From contig JAQPZY010001660.1 of NCBI GenBank assembly GCA_029931535.1, forward strand, positions 1,575,001 to 1,639,000: 64,000 nt of DNA, given 5' to 3'. The position numbers were made by a program, and so were the translations under genes. This DNA comes from Margaritifera margaritifera (taxonomy: Eukaryota > Mollusca > Bivalvia > Unionida > Margaritiferidae). Of this stretch, positions 14,601 to 26,053 are shown piece after piece. Every line of letters begins with the position of its first letter. The first letter of the stretch is position 1. The notes beneath the pieces are model-generated. The model was not told the origin of the DNA and searched no databases. It saw nothing but the letters and a program-made list of their open reading frames with translations.

Positions 14601-17600
14601 GTGTCACATAGCTTAATCCCAAGATGCACTTACAATGCATGTTTTGTGGTAACAGGTTTAAAGATGTTGAAATTAGACACTATCTTTTACTAATGTTCAA
14701 AATCCTGGAAAAGAGGTTACAGTGCCACCATTTTGTTTTTGTGAGAAATGCTTTCATTCTGACATGAGTCTCCATGTAAATTTGGTAGCAACAGGTGAAA
14801 ATGTAATGGAATTAGAGCCCAGACAAAAATGTAACCAATTTTTATTAAATCCCAAAAGTAAGTAAAAGTGACCTAGTTTTTGGTATATGACATGCTGATC
14901 CCAGGATGCACACAAAATGTGTAAATTTGATGTAAAATGGTACAGTAGTAGTACAGAAGCTGCAGCCTGGACAATGAGAATGAACCCAGTTTTTAAGAAA
15001 TTTAGAATAAATCCTGCAATGTAGGTCACAGTGATCCAGTTTTGGTGTATGATATATGTTCATCCCAAGATGCAACCATAGTGCAAGTTTGATGTCAATA
15101 GGTGAAGCAGTATAGGAGTTACAGCTCCAGACAAGGAGGACAGATGGACAAAGTGAATCCCTATATACCACCTGTATCCTGAATCAGGAATGTAAATAAG
15201 CCACACCATTGCAATGCTGTAGCTAGGCTGAGCTGGCTAGAGGACAGATGGACAAAGTGAATCCCTATATACCACCTGTATCCTGAATCAGGAATGTAAA
15301 TAAGCCACACCATTGCAATGCTGTAGCTAGGCTGAGCTGGCTAGAGGACAGATGGACAAAGTGAATCCCTATATACCACCTGTATCCTGAATCAGGAATG
15401 TAAATAAGCCACACCATTGCAATGCTGTAGCTAGGCTGAGCTGGCTAGAGGACAGATGGACAAAGTGAATCCCTATATACCACCTGTATCCTGAATCAGG
15501 AATGTAAATAAGCCACACCATTGCAATGTTGTAGCTAGGCTGAGCTGGCTAGAGGACTGATGGACAAAGTGAATCCCTATATACCACCTGTATCCTGAAT
15601 CAGGAATGTAAATAAGCCACACCATTGCAATGTTGTAGCTAGGCTGAGCTGGCTAGAGGACAGATGGACAAAGTGAATCCCTATATACCACCTGTATCCT
15701 GAATCAGGAATGTAAATAAGCCACACCATTGCAATGTTGTAGCTAGGCTGAGCTGGCTAGAGGACAGATGGACAAAGTGAATCCCTATATACCACCTGTA
15801 TCCTGAATCAGGAATGTAAATAAGCCACACCATTGCAATGTTGTAGCTAGGCTGAGCTGGCTAGAGGACAGATGGACAAAGTGAATCCCTATATACCACC
15901 TGTATCCTGAATCAGGAATGTAAATAAGCCACACCATTGCAATGCTGTAGCTAGGCTGAGCTGGCTAGAGGACATTTTCTGTACTTCTGTCCACCTCTAA
16001 TAATTAAAATTTGGGAATCTAATTTAAGGAGCACTAGCAGTTTTAGGTTGACAAAAGTAAAATGGGCACACCCACAGTAAAACACTGCCACTGGCAAGGA
16101 GGGCAAATTCACTTGCCTGATGCCTGGGACCAGCTCAAATTCAACACAGGTAAGCCCAAGTTTGCAAGTTACTTGCCTGTGGGCAAGTCCACAAAACTAA
16201 AAGACATGATGGATCATGTTTAGTTCATAATGCTTTATGTTCTGCATGTTTTATCCTCTGAAATCTCGCCACAGTACATATATCAGCACCTTTATTTAGC
16301 ATCTATATGATGCTTCTATTACATGAATGCCCACAGTTTATTTCATCTACTGATCATTAATTTCACATGAAACACTGTGACAATCTGTCACTTCCATGTT
16401 GCAGTCAGCGTTGAGGCCAGTCTCACATTTTGCACACAAACATGATAATGTGAATGCTTAATCTGAAGCAAGTTCTGACAAACAGACACTAAATATTTAT
16501 ATGTTAACTTGTTATCAGTTATTTGTAATTGATATATTAGGTAAGTATAAAGGATTCATCAACTTTCAAGTCCTAGCATAGCCACAGGTAGCTGACTTGA
16601 GTTGACTCCTCCCTAATCATTATGCTGGTCAAACTGCCTGCAGACTTTCTGGGCTAAACAAGCTTTCTCTCAAGAGTCGTCTTGTCAAAGATTAGTTTGA
16701 TGCATGTCGCCGATTTCAAAGTGACTTCATGATAATTGTTAATGACATAATTCCTGAGAGATTTATGTCACAGGTGTGTTTGGAAATAAAAGTCACTTGT
16801 CTCTAATGATTAAATCATGAGGTTTTCTCTAAAAGGGCTATCTATGTACCAAACAAAACCACCAACGAGTGGTGTTTATCATATATTGCATAGTACATGG
16901 TAATTACGGGAGACTGATACATACTTGCTGTCTGGCAAATAATTACATAGATACAAATAAATGTTCTCAAATCATTCAGAAGTTTAAACAAATAAATAAT
17001 TACAAAATCATTCTCATTTCCAAGACAAGCTTTCATTATTGTTGATGCAGTTCAGGTGGCGAGTCTGTTAATGTATATATCTATCTATCATTGCTTTTCT
17101 AACTATCTAAGCATTCTATTCTCCAACTATCAATTCAAGCCCTTCCTTTTTTCTCACCTACAGATCAATGTACTATTAAATACATCATTTTTGATAACTA
17201 TATTTATTGGTAAAAGTTTTTAATGTGCAAAAAATACTAAAAGAAAAGAAAATAAACTGTTTATTTGTAAACATAACACAATTTCAGGAATACATTCCAT
17301 ATATTATTTTAGCTTATTTTTACACTTTCACTGTGATATTATATTGTAATATTTTTCAGCAAATGTCTGAAAGGCAAGTTCAATTTTCCAGTCAGCTTAC
17401 CTGGGGCAAGCTGACTTTGATAAAAAATTTCCAGATCTGGCCATTGATATTAAAAAGTTTCAATATTTGGGACAAAGCTGAGCGGCTTTTGCAATATTTT
17501 TTGTCACCTTTTAATTGTTTAAACCAGATACAATTGTTGAAATTTAAGCTAGATCAAAGGTAGGTCAATGAGAAGATTATGAGATCAATGTTGCATCTTG

Positions 17601-20600
17601 AACATGGAATCATGGATTTCTCACAAGGTTCTGGCCTATATCCCCATCTTGACCCCTGTGCACCCCACTGGGCATGCTTTTTTTATCAGGAAAAAAAACA
17701 AATTCCCCATATTGTTGTTCTTCAGTGCACATCTATTCACATTTATGTTGGCTCTAGCAATGACTAAAGTCACTGAAGGCAATAATAACTTAAGATGGCA
17801 CCTAATTTCCACTTTAAAAGAACATTTTCTAGCATTCATGACTTTCAAGGTTTGCAGTAGTTGCAAAGTTGCAATGCAAAGTCACTGACAGCCTCTAGTG
17901 TAATGCATTTTTCAGGCTGAATTAATGACAAACAGGACTAAATTTCCAGGGTGAAAAACTTGCAGTCCATCTGAAATTGTGTGTCCCCCAAATTTGGAGG
18001 ACAGGGGGATGCAATGATTTAAATATCTCATCTGACTTTCTTTTTTACTTTAGTTAACAAATTAACACTCAACAGTTACCTAATGTATTATAATTTGGCT
18101 CAGACAATTAAATCTTAAGTTCATCTGGCATTATTTGAAGTCTGAAGTGCACTACCTCATGTGTGAAGCAATCCTTTAACCTTTCTTCCATCAGAGCTAC
18201 AGCCCACTCATATTTGTTGTGTTTCTGCAGACACTGCAACATGTTGTGAGCTGTCACTGGTTTAAATGTCTTCATAAACCTGAAAATTTAAAGACAAACA
18301 TATATGGGTATCATGCTCAGGAATGCAGCAAAGGTAAAGCACCTTCCTGTTCAGATTTGTTAGCTAATGAACATTGTTAAAATTTTTAAAACAAGGACCA
18401 GGAACGACTAAAAGATTTTGCAAAGCAATGAAAGTTGTCCACACCACCACCACCACAACCACCACTAGTGAGTCAAGGATCCCTATTTCAGTATCAACTC
18501 AACATTAACTTCATAAATAAATACAGATATACTGGGGTAGAAAAATGTTCAAAAGCCTAGTTGTTCACCAGTCAACCAGGCTGACAAATGTGGTTGCCCA
18601 GCAAAACATCTCGTTGTCTAGTGAAAATAAAAAAAAACAATTAAAAACCTTTAAAAGGTAATTACAATTAAAAAGGTGATTACTCATTTATGCAAAATTT
18701 AGCACTGGATTTCTTGCAAATTATAAACAAGAGTCCCTCAAAGGGATTGACGCTCCACTGGCTGAAAAGAATTCCAGGAATTCAAGATAAGACCATTTCT
18801 TCCTTTTAACTGCAGAGTGTTGAAACCATATTTGATATTCTTCAGCAATAACAAGATTTTCAAATTAGCTGCTGTGGTGGACAGCATACTGGATGTCAAC
18901 TTGGCACCATTTTTATTTAAGACCAACAGGGCATCATAAGAAGTCTTCTGGTGGAAACCCCATGTTGATATAATTTTCTGTTTTGGAGGAGCAACAAAAA
19001 ACAAGAGTTTCAAGATGGATGCCATATTCTATATCTGACTGGCACCATTTCTATTTAGTACCAAATGGACATCATAAGTCTTTTGGTGAAAGCACAATGT
19101 AAATATTACCAGCCATTTAGGACAGGGGTGTTGAAGATACGGCCCATGGGCTGGATATGGCCCGCCAGATTTTATTTTATTTTTCATTATTATTTATTAT
19201 TATTTATATCTGATCTGGCCCGCCATAGCAAAATGAGTTTGACACCCCTGATTTAGGAGAAGTAGTGATAACAAGATTTTCAAGATGGCCATTGTGGCAG
19301 TCATATTAGAAGTCAGATTGGCACCATTTTCATTTATGACGAACTAGACATCATAAGAAGTCTTTCAGTGAAAACTATGCTGATATGAACATTCTTTCAG
19401 GAGAAATAGTGATAACAATATTTTCAAAATGGCCACTGTAAATACTGAATGTCTGAATGGCACCATCAGAACCAACTCGACATCAAAATAAGTTGTTTAG
19501 TGAAAACCCCATGTTAATACAACCATCCATTCAGGAGGAATAGTGATAACTATATGTTCAAGATGTCTGAAGCCCCATGGCCATATTACTTTTCATTCAG
19601 GAGAATTAGCAATAATAAGATTTTCAAGATGGTCACTGTGGCAGCCATATGGGACATATTAGGACCAACCAGACATCATAAGAAGTCTTTTGGTGAAAAC
19701 CACATGGCAATATTACATTTCATTCAGGAGAAGCAGCGATAACAAGATTTTCAAGATGGACACTGTGGTGGCCATACAGGCAATCAGATTGGCCCCATTT
19801 TCATTTAGGAGCAACTAGACATCATAAGAAGTCTTTCAGTGAAAACCTCATGTTTATATGACCATCCATTCAGAAGAAGTAACAATAACAAGATTTTCAT
19901 GATGGCTCTAGTGGCCATATTGGCAATCAGATCAGCACCATTTTCATTTAGGTCCAACTAGACATCATAAGAAGGCTTCTCGTGAAAACCCCATGTCAGT
20001 ATGACTTTCAATTCAGGAGGAACAGCCATAACGAGATTTTCAAGATGGTCACTGTAGTGGCCATATTGGATATCAGATTGGCACTATTTTCATTTAGGAC
20101 CAACAAGACATTATAAGAAGTCTTTTAGTAAAAACCCCATGTTGATATGAATATCCATTCAGGAGAAGTAGCAATAACAAGATTTTCAAGATGGCCAATG
20201 TAGCAGCTATATTGGATGTCCAAGTGGCACCATTTTCAATTAGGACCAACTAGACCATGGGATGAATGTGTGTGTAAAGTTTCATGGCAATCCTCCAAGT
20301 AGTTTCGGAGGAGTAGTGATAACAAACTTGTGCTAATGGACAGATGGACAACAGACAATAGACCATCCCATAAGCTATTCTGGTCTATGACCAGTAGAGC
20401 TAAAAATGAAGGCCAAAGTTCATATTTCTAATTTTATGTAGATGGCCTATATTATTCATTTTAACTCTATCATAACAAAATCTGAAAATAGAGACTTTAT
20501 TAAGCATTCTAGTGTACTGACCTAGTGACTAACAATAGTCAGTGCCCTCTAGTGCAAAATAGAAAGATTGACACAAATTATTTTCAGGTAAATGTGACTC

Positions 20601-23600
20601 TGTGAAAAATCATTGGTCAACTTCCAGCTCAGTATACTACTTAGTGAATAGTCGTGTTGCTATTTTCAAATATATATATATACATACACACACACACCTG
20701 TGCAAAACATGATGTTTCACATGAAAAACTTAATTTTTTCTTCACAAACCCCCCGACATGATCGTATTTAGAAAAACATGATCTTCAGTAATCTTAGGAA
20801 AAAAAAAGAGAGATAAATTTTTGGACCACCATTATACATGTCTCTAGCATGTAGTCTGTATAAACAGTAAACAGTCCTGCTTAAAGCCCATATAAAACTA
20901 TCCTCAGGGGAGTTTATACAATAGATTATCATAGAGGCAATTAAAAAGTAAGGTAGTCACACATAAGCAACCACCATTTCACAGATTACTTAATTGGCTT
21001 AGAATAACTAGGGTGAAACCATGTTAAATCCTTTGAAGACTGCCAATTAGGCCAATTTGGATAGGTAAAGTGGAACAACCCAATTCAATTGAAGTTATAG
21101 GTAAATCAAAGCAATGCATGTTGAAGAACAAGTTATTACTCATTATTGCCTTGAATGAGAATGTTAAAGCCATCTTTATTGAAGATTATTTACAAGTTCA
21201 TGATAAGCAGAAACATTTCTTTGACCTCATATTTCACTCCTTATATAAAACGTAAAACACAATTATTTCAGTAGTCGGAATAGTGTACAAGTGTGATTAA
21301 TTTTTGAAGGTAAAATGTCAAAATGCAGCTGTGGTTCAATAAAGGATGAGCCATCTACTAAGCAAGCAAAGCCCAGCAAAACTAAACATTTTTTGCATAC
21401 ACTGCAAACACCATATTGACATCTGTCTTTCTGGAGTGTACAACATCCGTTGTTCTAGCAACACCACCCAGCATATCTGACACTTCCTCACAGCAATGCA
21501 GATGCAGAAAGATCATTTTCTATGCTGAGAAAAATTCAACAAGATCTTCAGGGAAGTTTGAAAAACAGTAAGATCGAGTCTCTAATGAGTGCAAAGATGA
21601 ACACAAAAAACACCTGCATTACCTTCAACCCCCCCCCCCAATGAACTATTGAGAGCAGTAAAGACAGAATCTAATTAAGAATATATTCCACTGTCCAATG
21701 GATTTTAAAGACAGAAACTTGGTACCTTTTGTATTTATTCAATGTCTCTCTGGTTGTAATTATGTGGGTGTTGGCACATGTGTGTGTGTATGTGTGTGTG
21801 TTGATGGTATTGGACAATGCTAAATCTACCAACTATTTTTTGTTTTAAGTGTATTAAATGCTTCAAAGAAAACATGTTATTTTTTTATATATAAAATTTA
21901 AATTTCCAGTAATTTTCTATAAGCTTTTATGAAAAGATAACTTATTCTCAATTGGACATCACTTTTTGGGGTCATGCACACTGACCCCCGTAGGGACTTC
22001 AAAACACACTCTATGAGTCTTCAAAATCACCCAACACTGTCTGGGAATATGGCAGGTATGCAAATACTTATTTCCAATCTGTTCTTTTGAATTTACATAT
22101 CTACTATGTTAAGTATAAATTAAATTGTCTAAAATTCTAGATAACACTCGCACAAAAATATGTACAAACATTGCTATGGAATCTGTACAATTCCTATGAT
22201 GATTGACTCACATTAATACTATTAAAAAATAATACAACCTTAAAATGCAACTAGTTTATTAAATAAAGTATTATTATAGAATGAATGCTAACAGTAACGC
22301 CTTACTAAGAAAATTTGTTAATCCTCTTCTTATCCATTACAAACCTACTGATACACTTTGCATGCACAGTGAAGAATTTAAAAAATTATTTAAGTGTTTC
22401 TTTTTAATTATGTAAGTATTTCTAATTGAAAACATGAAATCTTAAATAATTAACCTTATCAGGCCGGCTAGATATGTTGATGGACCGCTCATGCCATTCT
22501 TCTTCATCAACTCTTGAATTTCCTGTGTACTGCCACCAATATCTTTCTTCAATTTATGGTACAATTTCTTCCAAGGTACAAACTAAGGAATAAATATACG
22601 TCTCATCTGTTAATAATGTTATAATGAAAAGAAAAGGTAAATATCAAGCTAATGAAAATAATTATCTTCAAAAGGAAACATAATTGTATACCTGGAACAT
22701 ATATTTTTCTAAACAAAAGCAGAAGGAATATATGTAATATTTCTATTTGACAGCAAATGAAATGTTTTGTGGGTGACTTATGAAAGTCATTGCTTCTCTT
22801 TGGATATGTATGTACAGAAAAACTGACAATCTTCTGAGCTACACATACTATTCTAAAAAATTAATATGAATTAATTTTCTTTCATAAAGCGTTACTGTAT
22901 TCTATTTCACTGTGCATCAGGAAGAAAAAGTTTTCATTTTCAGCTAGTTTGATGAAGGTATACAGAAAAATGCATTAGCCACATCTAACTCACCTGATAA
23001 TACATGGAATCAAAACTTGCAAGCAAACTGACATTACTGATTAAACTGAAACTCTGAACTCTTGTAGAAACTAACTAATGATACAATACTTGTTTATTAC
23101 AAAAAGTGTACACTGGTGTTTTCATTCAGATCATCCACTCAGCTAACAGTGACAATCACATAGCAACTGTCAATCAGTTACTACTTCTCAGTGATCCTAG
23201 TTGACTGTTTACCAAATGCAAGCAACCTGAATATTATTACATAATCACTTTGATGGCTGGCTGGATAAATTAATAAAAAATAATGTGCAATGTGTCATGC
23301 TTGATTGTTTATTACATGAATTTGTTTAATCTTTGTCACTCAGAATAGCAAGGACAATTTAAATAAATCTGTATAATTATGGTTATTAACGAAAGAAAGT
23401 AAGAAAGAAGATGCAGAGAAAGTCATATAGGTATAGTGCAAATACTGGATAAACCCAGTAAACACAAGTAACAGAACATAGTATTTTATGAATTTCTCCA
23501 TCGCATTGTTTTTGAGAAATATCCCTTCAATAGAGGCACATTGCAAACATTATAATAAATTCATTCTAAGTTTGACACTGAAGCACATAGACAAAATTAC

Positions 23601-25799
23601 AGAGATGCATCACAAAGTGAGTACACGCAGAATCATCTTCTGTATTGCCAAATTATTACAAGTTTATGACTAAATATTATATTATTAATAGATATAAAAC
23701 CTTTATCCATATTTATAAACATTGTAAACATTTAAGCAACTGGTTCTTTGGTTCTTAAATTTTTACTGTGGGTGGAATTTGAAAGCAATATTGAAATTTA
23801 TACCGTACATGTACTGTCAATTCAAGAAGCACCATGGCTTATTTTGATTCTCTAATACTTAGCCAACTTGCTAGCGACATCTTGACAGTTTCAAGTAAAA
23901 GTCATAACATTGCTGTTACTAAAGAACAATTTCCTAAATCCACATCATAACTGAAAATGAAAGAAGTTGTAATTACCTGATTGTAATATCCAATCAGACA
24001 CCACCAAGAAAGCATTCTTCAATGATTCATGGCAAATTTCCTTTTCAAATGCTAAAATTCAGACTGGAATTGTTCACATTTCATAAGCTATCTATTTCAT
24101 CATAAGCACAATTACAAATCCCTATCTAAGTCAGTTAATTAGTCATATTGCAAAGTAATTATCTTCCCATATAAAGACACATTATTTATATCAACTTGCA
24201 GGTCTCTGAAACTCTGGTAGTGGAATTAGTCACACATCACAAAGCAAGTACATGCAGAGTTTGCTCCCTGGAAGACAAGTGAATTTCTCTTCGCCCCAGG
24301 TAATAAAACTGCAAAACATCAGGTGGTTCAAAGTGAAATTTTGCTCCACCTTTATCAGTCATGTGTGCCCTGGTAAATAAATATTTTTACAAGAAAGCAT
24401 TGATTTTTTAAAATTCAATTTGATATGCTAATGAACAGGAGAGGCATATTTGACAGCTCAATTGCAATTAGAATGAATTACACTAAGATTCTGTGTTAGA
24501 TTTATTGGTTTCAAAGTTACTCAGTGGTTCTTAGACATGCAGGTTTACCTTTGAATCAGAGATGATATGATTCCATGCAAGACATACTCTGTTGCTGTTC
24601 AAGCACAGATCCAACATAGGAAGCTGACAGAAGATGTTTTCAGTCACCTCGAATGGCAAATCCTCAAAGTAATTCACCATTGGCTTGTCATTCTCTTCAT
24701 CTACAGGCACATGTCCTGTACCTAGCAGGCCATACTTATCATCAGACTTATTAGAAGTACTTGTGTCATCCATATCAGAATCAAACATGGCATTCATATC
24801 AAAACTAAAATCTTTTTCCAATTTTCTTTGGTTAGTATCTTTTGTAAAAGCAAAACTTCTATGGTGTTTTCCTGTCATAACTTTGTTGGTTCTGCCCTTC
24901 TTCATATCTGATCCTGTATTCAGTGATTTCTGAGCTTTAAACAGCTGTTTTACAACTAGATTGTCCCTTATGTTTGATGTCTGTGAGGTATGCAGATGAT
25001 CAGACGAAGGACTAGAACATGGACTGTCACTGATAAATATACTCTCACTGTTTGGCATTTTCTTTATTGGTGAATACATCTTTGATGGTGTACTATTCTC
25101 ACAATTAGCATGATTGTTTGTCGATTGTGACAAACTTTGTAAATCTTGTGACTTTATGGGACTTTTAGTCATAAAGTCAAGAATACTTTTTTGACCTCCA
25201 GCTAAAGGTTTTGAATTGTGTTTTTTAACCTGTTTTCTCTCCGAATATCCAACTGTAGATGAGGACTTTCTTGTGATATCATACATCTCTGATGCCTTTG
25301 TAAAACCTTGCGATGCAAGCATATCGTCTGAATACACCAATTTTAATCCCTCTCTCTGATTAGCTTTAGAAAATCTAGTATGCTTTTCTTCTTTTGATTT
25401 TTTTCCTCTGTGTATTGGAAGAAGCTGCTTTTGCTTTCCTCTTTGAACAGACATAGGATTGGCCAATGAGGAAGCCCCTTCAGCTGTTCCTGCGAAAGAA
25501 AAGCAATCTGAAGCAGACATATGAATCCTTCTCCTTTTAGCTACAGATGCAGGAATTTCTGATTCATGCGCTTGAGAAATTTCATTAATCGGAATGCATG
25601 TTCCTTCTGATCCGAAAGACTGTTCAGTATAGACACGACTACTCGGTACAAACCCTGGTCGAGGTCCTGGTGAATTGGTCGTCGGGCTTAAAGACATTGT
25701 TTGTTTCGATTCTTTATCCTCAAAATAATCAAGACTGTTTTCATCTGATTCTATAAGAGAGATGATGCAAACTGTATCTTCGTCAGATGGATCATGCAT
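2575..25799 (-). CDS. FBH1: FBH1 / FBXO18 F-box DNA helicase, 5' part of gene (six coding exons)
   Basis: Family role: an SF1 (UvrD-type) 3'-5' DNA helicase with an F-box, a subunit of an SCF ubiquitin ligase that removes RAD51 from DNA and restrains homologous recombination at stalled forks. Seen here: exons at 25799-24549, 22582-22455, 18279-18156, 12866-12673, 4321-4104 and 2653-2575, all with GT/AG junctions and consistent phase (1994 nt, about 664 residues). Exon 1 ends with an F-box preceded by a YGLLGT motif also present in the vertebrate protein. Exon 2 begins FVPWKKLYHK, exon 4 holds a helical segment ending near LYCIATFLYA, exon 5 ends LTHEQMRIV...IVAFAG and exon 6 continues TGKTTTLVRY, as in the family. 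The start is supported by an in-frame TAG 18 bases upstream of the ATG. The remaining helicase motifs (Ia-VI) are outside the window. No frameshift was seen. Confidence 0.92.
2654..4103. other. FBH1 intron 5
   Basis: 1450 bases of AT-rich sequence between exons 5 and 6. No gene, strong repeat or hairpin was seen. Confidence 0.75.
4104..4321 (-). CDS. FBH1: FBH1 exon 5
   Basis: Acceptor ACAG before 4321, donor GTATTG after 4104. It encodes HYRLFYALYLFE followed by a variable linker, then LTHEQMRIVKHK and IKIVAFAG, which match the family's entry into the UvrD helicase core (Q-motif-like region then motif I). Phase 2/1 with exon 4 and 1/2 with exon 6 are consistent. Confidence 0.92.
7863..8215 (+). 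pseudogene. Remnant of hAT-like transposase N-terminal region
   Basis: An ORF segment reading FFGAKHKAADEH..., then RMPKRLRDSFNESWNRAFPW, resembles the N-terminal 'W...FPW' segment of hAT/ZMYM-like domesticated or transposon proteins. Just downstream another frame gives a short cysteine-containing, BED-like stretch. It is interrupted by stops and frame changes and has no flanking signals. The assignment rests on pattern recall only. The C-terminal fragment at 21471-21635 is of similar type but need not be the same insertion. Confidence 0.35.
10340..11215. repeat. Diverged tandem array ending in 'ggccaggtgagctaaa' module
   Basis: About four degenerate units of roughly 120-130 bp between 10670 and 11120 share 'aaaatctgatcagaaatat', 'tacagtgtt' and 'ccaatcagatgcaagatca'. 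They end in 'gatggacagacacaggacc' and then 'cggcctttggccaggtgagc'. Similar terminal modules close the arrays at 18.7-20.4 kb and 56.2-57.96 kb. This looks like a dispersed repeat family widespread in bivalves (recall, not searched). Confidence 0.7.
12071..12226. repeat. 52-bp minisatellite, 3 copies
   Basis: Three near-identical units with period 52 (starts near 12071, 12123 and 12175) share 'cccagggccaggaaaagaat' and 'gtcctttgaaacaatgcc'. The last copy is truncated. Confidence 0.9.
12673..12866 (-). CDS. FBH1: FBH1 exon 4
   Basis: Acceptor TTTTCAG before 12866, donor GTGAGT after 12673, 194 nt. It encodes EPNPWSLIATLVII..., DIQEIIRCLSCP and VECLYCIATFLYAFKLA, which align by eye with the helical region between the F-box and the helicase core of FBH1 (vertebrate counterpart has the same W, DIQ, and LYCIA.LLYA positions). 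Confidence 0.92.
13130..14045. repeat. Diverged tandem array ('ccacaaagtttggt' type)
   Basis: Roughly seven degenerate units of about 110-125 bp share 'agtgcaagccatccacaaag', 'cttttgacc' and 'cagtcacagtgaccttgac'. The array ends in a 'acagattgatggacaacag' module like those of the other arrays in this window. Confidence 0.75.
14109..14326. mobile_element. MITE with two internal hairpins, TA target duplication
   Basis: The element spans 14111-14324. Its ends are ccatatatactcgtgtataa and, on the other strand, the same 20 bases with one mismatch, flanked by TA on both sides. Inside are two successive long palindromes (about 14142-14208 and 14229-14287) that share the core words 'gaccc(a/t)gatc', 'cataatgcg' and 'ggcagatc'. 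No coding capacity. A TA duplication fits a Tc1/mariner-like mover, but the family is not established. Confidence 0.8.
15136..15967. repeat. 104-bp satellite, 8 near-identical copies
   Basis: Units start at 15136, 15240, 15344, 15448, 15552, 15656, 15760 and 15864 (constant period 104). Each begins gaggacagatggacaaagtg and contains the palindrome cctgaatcagg. Copies differ at only a few positions (for example gctgtag/gttgtag). Near-identity points to recent expansion. The preceding unique sequence (to about 15135) looks like the parent array. Confidence 0.98.
18156..18279 (-). CDS. FBH1: FBH1 exon 3
   Basis: Acceptor TTTTCAG before 18279, donor GTAGTG after 18156, 124 nt. With the two bases from exon 2 it reads RFMKTFKPVTAHNMLQCL... 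to ...LKDCFTHE. Its position and helical character match the segment after the F-box exon in FBH1. Phases are consistent with both neighbours; sequence similarity here is weaker than for exons 2, 4 and 5. Confidence 0.85.
18730..20400. repeat. Diverged tandem array ('aagattttcaagatgg' type)
   Basis: About ten degenerate units of roughly 130 bp share 'ataacaagattttcaagatg', 'ggcaccattttcatttag' and 'catcataagaagtctttt'. It ends with 'gacagatggacaacagac' and 'gaccagtagagctaaaa', the same terminal logic as the arrays at 10-11 kb and 56-58 kb. A hAT MITE has inserted in one unit. Confidence 0.85.
19123..19250. mobile_element. hAT-type MITE (128 bp) with 8-bp target duplication
   Basis: Ends are caggggtgttgaagat... 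and ...gtttgacacccctg (imperfect inverted repeats of CAGGGGTGT type). Flanks are ATTTAGGA at 19115-19122 and again at 19251-19258, a perfect 8-bp duplication as expected for hAT transposition. The interior is AT-rich with 'ggcccgcca' near both ends. It interrupts one unit of the surrounding tandem array, whose other units run 'ttcaggagaagtag' without interruption. Confidence 0.93.
21471..21635 (+). pseudogene. Remnant of hAT-like transposase C-terminus
   Basis: One reading frame gives LTLPHSNADAERSFSMLRKI and then ...IESLMSAKMN. This is the C-terminal dimerisation-region pattern of hAT-superfamily proteins (SNADAER.FSM.RKI, then L.aL...K.N). The upstream half of the domain is absent, so it is a fragment. 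The 21310-21400 stretch just upstream may belong to the same copy but shows no clear domain. Confidence 0.7.
22455..22582 (-). CDS. FBH1: FBH1 exon 2
   Basis: Acceptor CTTAG before 22582, donor GTTAAT after 22455, 128 nt. It encodes FVPWKKLYHKLKKD... to ...YLAGLI plus two bases. FVPWKKLYH is a conserved block directly after the F-box in FBH1 proteins, which also fixes the exon 1 donor. Confidence 0.92.
22583..24548. other. FBH1 intron 1 (2.0 kb)
   Basis: AT-rich sequence between the F-box exon and exon 2. I see no gene, clear repeat or hairpin. The short ORFs here overlap on opposite strands and look random. Confidence 0.75.
24549..25799 (-). CDS. FBH1: FBH1 exon 1: disordered N-terminus, PIP-like box, F-box
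   Basis: 417 residues. Residues 1-375 are Ser/Lys/Asn-rich and look disordered. Near residues 9-20 a hydrophobic-then-acidic run (VCIISLIESDE) resembles a SUMO-interacting motif (inference). Residues 203-210, QKSILDFM, resemble a PCNA-interacting (PIP) box, a feature known for vertebrate FBH1, though the final position is Met rather than an aromatic. Residues about 377-417 form the F-box (FEDLPFEVTENIFCQLPMLD ... VCLAWNHIISD), which binds SKP1. The exon ends ...GATTCAAAG with donor GTAAAC; read through, the frame stops after five more codons. The ATG at 25799 has an in-frame TAG 18 bases upstream. Confidence 0.93.
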
Positions 25800-26053
25800 C
25801 GTTATTACCGTGATCTAGCTTTCGTTTTGTATACTGGAACTTTCTTCATCTTGAAAATGTTTGTCTTGCAGAATATTAAAGACTGGCTTGATGCATCCAA
25901 ACCTACTACTGGTTTTGGAGGTCATTAAGTGATATAAGCGATTGTTTCCTCACAGATTCTACTCCTTTAGAATATATAGCGGTGTTTATGAGGGGACAAT
26001 CGGAACGTCTTTAGCCTTTTCCATCGCATACTAGAAAAAAAAAAAAAAAAAAA
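25800..26053. promoter_or_regulatory. Presumed 5' UTR / promoter-side region of FBH1
   Basis: 254 bases between the FBH1 start codon and the foldback element. No obvious TATA box on the minus strand. An upstream noncoding exon cannot be excluded. The words 'ggggacaatcggaac' and 'agccttttcc' at 25994-26023 recur, diverged, at 26925-26966 beyond the foldback. Confidence 0.35.

Larger units (their letters stand above)
12867..18155. other. FBH1 intron 3 (5.3 kb)
   Basis: Contains a diverged tandem array (13130-14045), a double-hairpin MITE (14109-14326) and the 104-bp satellite (15136-15967). From 16.0 to 18.1 kb there is AT-rich sequence. Around 16080-16200 there are repeated 'acttgcc/gggcaagt' words of unknown meaning. 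Confidence 0.75.
18280..22454. other. FBH1 intron 2 (4.2 kb)
   Basis: Contains a long diverged tandem array with an embedded hAT MITE and a hAT-type transposase C-terminal fragment. The rest is AT-rich, with a short TA/CA run near 20670-20697 and GT-rich sequence near 21775-21803. Confidence 0.75.

Noticed and set aside
15136..15967. Possible CRISPR-like regular array
   Set aside because: Units are adjacent copies of one 104-bp sequence without variable spacers, in an animal intron.
24685..24933. 82-aa plus-strand ORF
   Set aside because: Antisense shadow of FBH1 exon 1.
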